Assembly (NCBI GenBank): GCA_034096865.1
Contig: JAWQFJ010006224.1
Span: 12,501-25,000, forward strand
DNA from: Theodoxus fluviatilis
Taxonomy: Eukaryota; Mollusca; Gastropoda; Cycloneritida; Neritidae
Length of the DNA stretch: 12,500 nt
Direction of reading: 5' to 3'
Shown one piece after another: positions 8,385 to 12,500 of the stretch (position 1 is its first letter; each line of letters begins with the position of its first letter). The position numbers and the translations under genes were made by a program. The notes beneath the pieces are model-generated. The model was not told where the DNA came from. It ran no database searches and saw nothing but the letters and a program-made list of their open reading frames with translations.

Positions 8385-8451
<67 letters not shown>
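8385..8451. repeat. (GA)n array inside 5' LTR
   Basis: 67 bp of pure GA about 90 bp upstream of the TATA box. The 3' LTR has the matching array at 12327-12389, so this microsatellite belongs to the element. Confidence 0.95.
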
Positions 8452-8455
<4 letters not shown>

Positions 8456-8538
8456 CAGAGTTGGATGATTGGTGCGAGAGTTTTACACGGGTCATTAGCT
8501 TTTACTTGTCGAGGGCTGACTTACGTCCTTTTATGTTT

Positions 8539-8546
8539 TATATAAG
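8539..8546 (+). promoter_or_regulatory. LTR TATA box (TATATAAG)
   Basis: TATATAAG in the LTR, conserved at 12480-12487 in the 3' LTR. It is the likely core promoter for the genomic RNA, with transcription starting some 25-30 bp downstream. Confidence 0.6.
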
Positions 8547-8800
8547 AAGTCTGACCGACATTTTATTTGTGCTTTTTCATTTTTCCCGTTAGGAGTTGAG
8601 TAGGTGAAGAGTAGGTGTAATTTTATAAGATTGGGTTATTGAGGATGTTGTGTTTGAGCCATACACCAATGTAACATTCTTTTTAAATTTTTCCTACCCC
8701 TGTTACGGGCATGTTTTATGTTGAAATATAAAGACATGTAATTAACCCGGGACCTGTTTTATTTCGAATTTGTGGATCCCCGTAACAGAGGTGTAGAAAG

Positions 8801-8818
8801 TGGGGGCTTGTCTGGGAT
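8801..8818 (+). other. Primer binding site, proline tRNA-like
   Basis: TGGGGGCTTGTCTGGGAT matches the well-known proline-tRNA primer site of gammaretroviruses at 16 of 18 positions. Both mismatches are C-to-T changes at CpG positions. It starts 13 bases after the inferred LTR end, whereas primer sites usually begin at or within a few bases of it. The LTR may end slightly later than called. An alternative is a weak leucine-like site starting near 8791 (GGTGTAGAAAGTGGG). Confidence 0.6.
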
Positions 8819-8977
8819 ATTTTATTTTGGAAGAATGAAAACGTGGGAACTCATTCCGAGAGATTGTTTGATTTTTATATTTGAAAAGTTTTACTGAAGT
8901 ATTGAGATTAGCAGATTTTACTGTGCTGATATTTGAGTTGACATTTTAAACATATCTTGTGTACTTACTATTTCAAA

Positions 8978-10137
8978 ATGTCCCGATTTTTACGTAACCC
9001 TTCTGTGAGAGGAGTTAGGAGCGCCAAACTGGAGGATTTCTTACAATTGCTCAGGAAAATGAAAACTCAGGTCTCACTTTTAATCAGTGGTTACGCTTAA
9101 GGCAGCTGGAGATAGATTTGGAGATTGAGAGATTGAGAGCTAAAGAGAAGGAAAGGGAGAAGGATAGCGATTTGGAGATGGAGAGATTGAGAGACAAGGC
9201 GAGGGAGAGAACAAATAGAGAGAGGGAGAGAGAGTTTATGCAAGAGAAAATGGAATATGAGAGACAAGGAGAGGGAGAGAGAAGATAGAGAGAGGGAGAG
9301 AGAGTTTATGCGAGAGAAAATGGAATTTGAGAGACAACAGCAGGAGAATAGAAATAATGCCGAGGGAGGGGAACTCAGGATAAATGATTGTCATCGTTCC
9401 GTCCCTCAGTTTGAAGAACAGGATGTGGAAAAGTATTTCTCACGGTTTGGACATGTAACAAACAAATTGCATTGGCCTAAGCCGTCCTGGTGTTTGATTC
9501 TGCAGAGTCAATTGAGAGGAAAAGCTAGTAAGGCTCATGGTTCCTTGGAGGGTGAGGACAGAGATAACTATGAGAAAGTGAAGGACGTGATCAGATTGGC
9601 CTACCAACTGACTGGAGAAGCGTATCGTCAGAGATTTAGAGAAATGAAGAAAGGGGGAGGCAAGACCTTCTGTGATTTTGTGACTCGAGCAGCAAATGCT
9701 TTTGACTTGTGGTTGAGTCAGAACAGGTGTCTAGTTACGAAGCCTTGAGAGAGCTCCTGTTGCTAGAAGATTTGAAAAACAAGGTTCCCCCAACAGTGCG
9801 TGTATATCTGGAAGATCAACATGTTAAATCGGTTTGAGAGGCGGCTGAATTAACTGATAAATACATGCTGATTCATAAAGGTGAGAATGGATCGGTTCAA
9901 GTCCGAACTAGTACCAGTAACCCCGTGGGAAATAGAGGAGTCATTCAATGTAGAAAGTGTCAGAGATTTGGTCATGTAGCTGCTGAGTGTCGTGCATTAC
10001 CTGTGCAGGAAAACAAGAATGGTCTAGGGCGATCTTCGGCTGTAAAGACCAGCACCTTAAAATGTTCATAATGTCACAAGTTGGGCCATGTGCTGGAGAA
10101 CTGTTTTGCCAGAAAGAGAGAACAGCAGAAAGTGGTT
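8978..10137 (+). pseudogene. gag: gag: coiled-coil region, SCAN-like capsid, two CCHC knuckles (broken)
   Basis: The start ATG at 8978 has a favourable context (CAAAATGTCC). The first frame ends at TAA 9098-9100, but related coding continues in another frame from about 9046 to TAG at 9286-9288, then a third stretch runs to TGA at 9746-9748. The N-terminal part is a charged, Arg/Glu-rich helix, presumably coiled-coil. Next comes a capsid domain with VEKYFSRFGHV, LRGKASKAHGSL, LTGEAYRQRFREMKK and FCDFVTRAANAFDLW, the pattern of SCAN-like capsids in Gypsy Gag. Downstream coding shifts frame near 9730 and has a TGA at 9835-9837. The first zinc knuckle, CRKCQRFGHVAAEC, is at 9949-9990. The second at 10063-10104 has a TAA as its third codon. 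In an intact element Gag would build the capsid and bind genomic RNA; this copy cannot. Confidence 0.88.
9191..9330 (+). repeat. 70-bp tandem duplication within gag
   Basis: 9191-9260 and 9261-9330 are direct repeats with few differences, encoding the same RERERE/FM-EKME helix. Because 70 is not a multiple of three, the second copy lies in a different frame from the first, and this causes the stop at 9286. Confidence 0.85.
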
Positions 10138-10575
10138 GGATTTGTACAGGACCGGACTGAGAAAGTCATAGGTTCCCAATACAGTAAATATGTATCTAGA
10201 GCTGGTCTTTCTATCAGTTATCATGATCCTTATGAAGAAGTGACAGTTTTTCGTGATACAGGTGCGTTTGTGAGTCTTATTAGCAGAAAGGCTGTGAGTA
10301 GACCTGCCTTGTCTAACATCTAACACTGGAAAGAATGTGATAATCCAGGTGGTAGGACAGAAGCATCAGTAGGTGCGCTTACATCGATTTAGGATAAAAT
10401 CAGAGTTTGTCTCGGGAGAAGTGCTGCTTGGTGTGGTGGATGAACTACCAGTTTCAGATGTTGACATATTGTTGGGATTCGATTTGACGGACGAATGCTG
10501 TATCAAGTCACATAACCCTGTGTTGAGAGTGCAGTCCCCCCATGAAGTGAAATCAGATAGTTCTGGTAGATCTGA
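10138..10575 (+). pseudogene. pol: pol: retropepsin-type aspartic protease (frameshifted)
   Basis: The active-site triplet DTG is encoded at 10255-10263 within VTVFRDTGAFVSLIS, the usual context of Ty3/Gypsy proteases. That frame ends at TAA 10321-10323. From about 10373 a second frame supplies the C-terminal half: EFVSGEVLLGVVDELPV and DVDILLGFDL. The last corresponds to the conserved hydrophobic segment near the end of retropepsins. Between them a small indel has shifted the frame by one. The enzyme would dimerise and cleave Gag-Pol; this copy cannot make it in one chain. It directly follows the second zinc knuckle, so there was no large loss at the Gag-protease junction. Confidence 0.85.
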
Positions 10576-10625
10576 ATGTTATCCTGTTTGTGTTGCTGCT
10601 CCATCCATGTCGAAGAAGAGAGTAG

Positions 10626-10935
10626 AGAAGCAGTGTATCGGCAGATGCCGATCTCCATGGCAGCGGGAACAACGGCAGACGCAGCTGCAGCGGCTACGGG
10701 TCTCTCCGCCACGACTCGGGGCAACTCGGACCATCCTCCAGCAACCTGAGCCAGCTCCACACGGCGCGGGTACCAGGCGGGCTTCTCCACAGGCACGCCT
10801 TGTGCCGAGAGTGTGGCCGTGGTGGCAACTCCTCCCGACAGAACGGACGCGTCTCCTTCGCGCCGGGCACACGCAGCCAGTCCGCGTCCAAAACTGCAGA
10901 AATTCTCGAGGTTGTTCCTCGACACGCCCACAATT
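10626..10935 (+). other. GC-rich open segment of foreign origin replacing the RT core
   Basis: Between the protease linker (ending about SMSKKRVEKQ) and the reverse transcriptase remnant lie about 310 bp of about two-thirds G+C, against an AT-rich element on both sides. One frame is open from the codon after TAG 10623-10625 right through the segment and into the RT remnant, 199 codons in all to TAG 11223-11225. In this frame codons strongly prefer C or G in third position, and the peptide is rich in Ser, Gly and Arg (for example SGYGSLRHDSGQLG and NSSRQNGRVSFAPG). It contains CRECGRGG but no complete known domain. This resembles a host coding exon captured by the element. Chance openness in GC-rich DNA is the alternative, since other frames here are also long. 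Confidence 0.5.
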
Positions 10936-11225
10936 ACGATGGACTGCTATATAGTCATACTCGGGAAAAACATTTAGCCGGACTGAGGAGTGTTTTCGAG
11001 AGACTGGCCAGTGAAAACCGGACTGTGAACTTGGAAAAAAGTGATTTTGGACAGGCTAGGGTGCAATACTTGGGACACGTAATAGGATTAGGGACTGTGG
11101 CACCAATAAAGTCAAAATTAGAAAGCATCAAGGATTACCCCGAGCCCAGGACGCGTCAAGCGGTGCGACGGTTTCTAGGTATGATGGGATACTATCGTAG
11201 GTTCGTCCAAACTTTACCACTGTAG
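10936..11225 (+). pseudogene. pol: pol: reverse transcriptase C-terminal part
   Basis: This starts at the remains of the catalytic region, where NYDGLLYSHTREKHL stands in place of a Y-x-D-D motif followed by the YS-T-EEHL pattern, so the second catalytic aspartate pair is lost. Next come FERLASENRTVNLEKSDFG, the YLGHVIG motif (11067 onward) and RRFLGMMGYYRRF, typical of the thumb and connection of Ty3/Gypsy polymerases. The fingers and first palm motif, about 170 residues, are absent. The frame ends at TAG 11223-11225; related coding continues in another frame (TTVAEPLTS, about 11211-11237), then in a third. Confidence 0.88.
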
Positions 11226-11244
11226 CGGAACCTTTGACCTCCCG

Positions 11245-11739
11245 TTGTGGAAGGACGCGACTTTTCGATGGAGTGAAAAATGCCAGAGGGCCTTTGAAGT
11301 TTTGAAGGCTATGCTGTGTTATGCCCCTGTCTTGGCTGCTCCAGATCTGTCTCGATCTTTTAAGCTCGCTATAGATGCCAGTGCCTTGGGTTCCGGAGCT
11401 GTTTTGTTTCAAGTGGGAAATGATGGTTTCGACCACCCAGTGAGTTTTTTCCCCCAAAAATTTAACAAGCATGAGTTGAACTATTCTACTGTTGAGAAAG
11501 AAGCCTTGGGTCTGATGCAGGCTCTAAAACACTTTGAAATCTATCTTAAGGGTCACCTAGAGCCGGTGACGGTACTTACTGATCACAATCCGTTAACTTT
11601 CATTCATCATATGAAAGCAACAAATCAGCGCATTCTCCGCTGGAGTTTGGCGTTGCAGGAATATAATCTGTCTATTTTTCATATTCCTGGTTCTGAGAAT
11701 GTCATGGCTGATGCCCTATCTAGAGTTTTTGATGCATAA
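11245..11739 (+). pseudogene. pol: pol: RNase H domain, frame intact
   Basis: A frame of about 164 codons ends at TAA 11737-11739. It opens with FRWSEKCQRAFEVLK, then IDASALGSGAVLFQ (first catalytic Asp at 11374-11376), the VEKEALG motif (Glu, about 11494-11502), LTDHNPL (Asp at 11581-11583) and MADALSR (Asp at 11710-11712). All four carboxylates expected of a Ty3/Gypsy RNase H are therefore present. The enzyme would degrade the RNA strand of RNA-DNA hybrids during replication. It has no plausible start of its own and is cut off from the RT remnant by two small frame changes at about 11210 and 11240. It is the best-preserved part of pol here. Confidence 0.9.
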
Positions 11740-11862
11740 ATTCCTGTGTATTCATGTATATAAACCTGTGTCTGTACAGAAAATTACTTGAAATGTTGAA
11801 AGAAAAGAAATTGTTGTCCCGTGTGGGAACAACTAATTTCTTTTCGTTTAAAAGGTGGGGGA
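11740..11862 (+). other. Pol 3' remnant and polypurine tract; integrase absent
   Basis: Only 123 bp separate the RNase H stop from the 3' LTR. No HHCC zinc site or DDE core of an integrase can fit. A short frame ending FFSFKRWGM and a stop overlaps the polypurine tract AAAAGGTGGGGGA (11850-11862) and resembles the usual C-terminal end of such polyproteins. This suggests a deletion that removed the integrase but kept the last codons. The polypurine tract primes plus-strand synthesis and abuts the LTR exactly. Confidence 0.8.
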
Positions 11863-12323
11863 TGTAATGGGGAAATAGATTTCGAAAGTATCTCACCTGA
11901 GAGAGACTTGGTTTTTGCTGGTGAAGTTGGTAGTCCAACGACTGCATAGAGATTGAAGTGGAAGGTTGGAGTGAGTGGAAGTTGAATTCTGCCCTTGGGT
12001 GATGAGCGGTGTTCGCTCTGACGTATGAGTAGTAGTGAGTAAAGGTGGGTCGTGATTTGGTTGTGAGAAGATAGCTATATTAGAGAGAGCAAGAAGACAG
12101 CGATCAGTCCGCCTACTGAGAGGAGAAAGGAGAGATTAGTCCGCCTACTGAGAGAAGACAGAAGATAGAGATCGGTCCGCCTGCTGGGTGAGAAGAAGAT
12201 AGAAGAGGAGGGCGAAGCACCGATGAGAGAAGCAGACGAAGAAGAGAGAAGAGGAAGGCGAAGCACAGAAGAGAGAAGCAAACGAAGAGAAGAGATCGGC
12301 TCCACACACACTGAGCTGAGACG

Positions 12324-12394
<71 letters not shown>

Positions 12395-12500
12395 GGCAGA
12401 GTTGGAAGGTTGGTGTGAGAGTTTTCCACGGGTCGATAGTTTTTACTTGTCGAGGGCTGACTTACGTGCTTTTATGTTTTATATAAGGCGTCTGACCGAC
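11863..12500 (+). repeat. 3' long terminal repeat (cut by window end)
   Basis: Aligns with 7987-8559 from its first base. It is 638 bp long for 573 bp of the 5' copy, mostly because of a tandem duplication of about 46 bp: AGAAGAGGAGGGCGAAGCAC at 12201-12220 recurs with changes at 12247-12266, while the 5' LTR has one copy at 8316. The (GA)n array is at 12327-12389 and the TATA box at 12480-12487. Confidence 0.92.

Larger units (their letters stand above)
7987..8787 (+). repeat. 5' long terminal repeat
   Basis: Starts TGTAATGGGGAAATAG, matching the 3' LTR start at 11863. It shares all landmarks with the 3' copy up to the window end: the TTGGTAGTCCAACGACTG motif, three GTCCGCC repeats, the (GA)n array and TATATAAG. 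It ends at CCCCGTAACA, giving TG...CA termini and 801 bp. The right boundary is inferred from the CA and the nearby primer site because the corresponding end of the 3' LTR is not in the window. A probable polyadenylation region is near 8722-8735 (GAAATATAAAG). Confidence 0.85.
7987..12500 (+). mobile_element. Ty3/Gypsy LTR retrotransposon, defective, 3' end beyond window
   Basis: Order on the plus strand: 5' LTR, primer site, gag with SCAN-like capsid and two CCHC knuckles, aspartic protease, foreign GC-rich segment, reverse transcriptase C-terminus, RNase H, polypurine tract, 3' LTR. Protease before reverse transcriptase and RNase H, with these motifs, identifies Ty3/Gypsy. The internal region is about 3.07 kb, well short of an intact element, because the RT core and integrase are gone. 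The reading frame changes at least five times and there are two further in-frame stops. LTR divergence, about 15 differences in the first 215 aligned bases by eye, indicates an old insertion. The flanking duplication cannot be tested because the 3' LTR leaves the window. Confidence 0.95.

Noticed and set aside
8013..8592. Open frames crossing the 5' LTR microsatellite, and their equivalents in the 3' LTR
   Set aside because: They are LTR sequence read through (GA)n; no coding role is expected.
10503..10931. Minus-strand frames of up to 142 residues, rich in Ala, Arg and Cys
   Set aside because: They overlap the GC-rich segment, where several frames are open. The plus-strand frame has the better codon pattern and continues into RT, so I prefer it, with limited confidence.

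Overview
The window looks like repeat-rich nuclear DNA of an animal, with no prokaryotic operon structure. Long (GA)n and (CA)n microsatellites, decayed DNA-transposon and LINE copies, and a Ty3/Gypsy element with a SCAN-like Gag capsid and CCHC knuckles fit an invertebrate. A mollusc is my best guess, but that is inference from repeat style. Almost everything recognisable is mobile-element sequence. The only host-gene candidate is one possible terminal exon near 3.4-3.6 kb.

Layout. 1-2 kb: two copies of one non-autonomous element of about 0.7 kb with terminal inverted repeats (77-753 and 1250-1962), in opposite orientation around a spacer of about 0.5 kb. 2-3.3 kb: unassigned DNA with one compact inverted repeat and a C-rich tract. 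3373-3627: candidate 3'-terminal exon. 3.7-6.0 kb: (GA)n microsatellites interrupted by two 5'-truncated minus-strand LINE 3' ends, each ending in a (GAAC)n tail on the plus strand. The larger one keeps part of its reverse transcriptase (YADD) and a C-terminal CCHC zinc-finger segment. 6001-6765: a 757-bp element with 30-bp inverted repeats and a degenerate TTAA duplication, piggyBac-like and without a transposase. 6.8-7.98 kb: unassigned DNA with a potential Z-DNA tract, a short hairpin block and (CA)n.

7987 to the window end: a Ty3/Gypsy LTR retrotransposon on the plus strand, in the order 5' LTR (about 800 bp), proline-tRNA-like primer site, broken gag, broken protease, a GC-rich segment of unknown origin, the C-terminal part of reverse transcriptase, RNase H, polypurine tract and a 3' LTR cut by the window end. 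There are at least six frame breaks or stops. The reverse transcriptase core and the whole integrase are missing, so the copy cannot move on its own. The two LTRs differ at roughly 7% of sites by eye, so the insertion is not recent.

No intact autonomous gene, tRNA, rRNA or CRISPR array was found. The most unusual point is the GC-rich stretch at about 10.63-10.93 kb. It lies where the reverse transcriptase core should be, has the codon style of a host exon, and is open in the same frame as the remaining reverse transcriptase.
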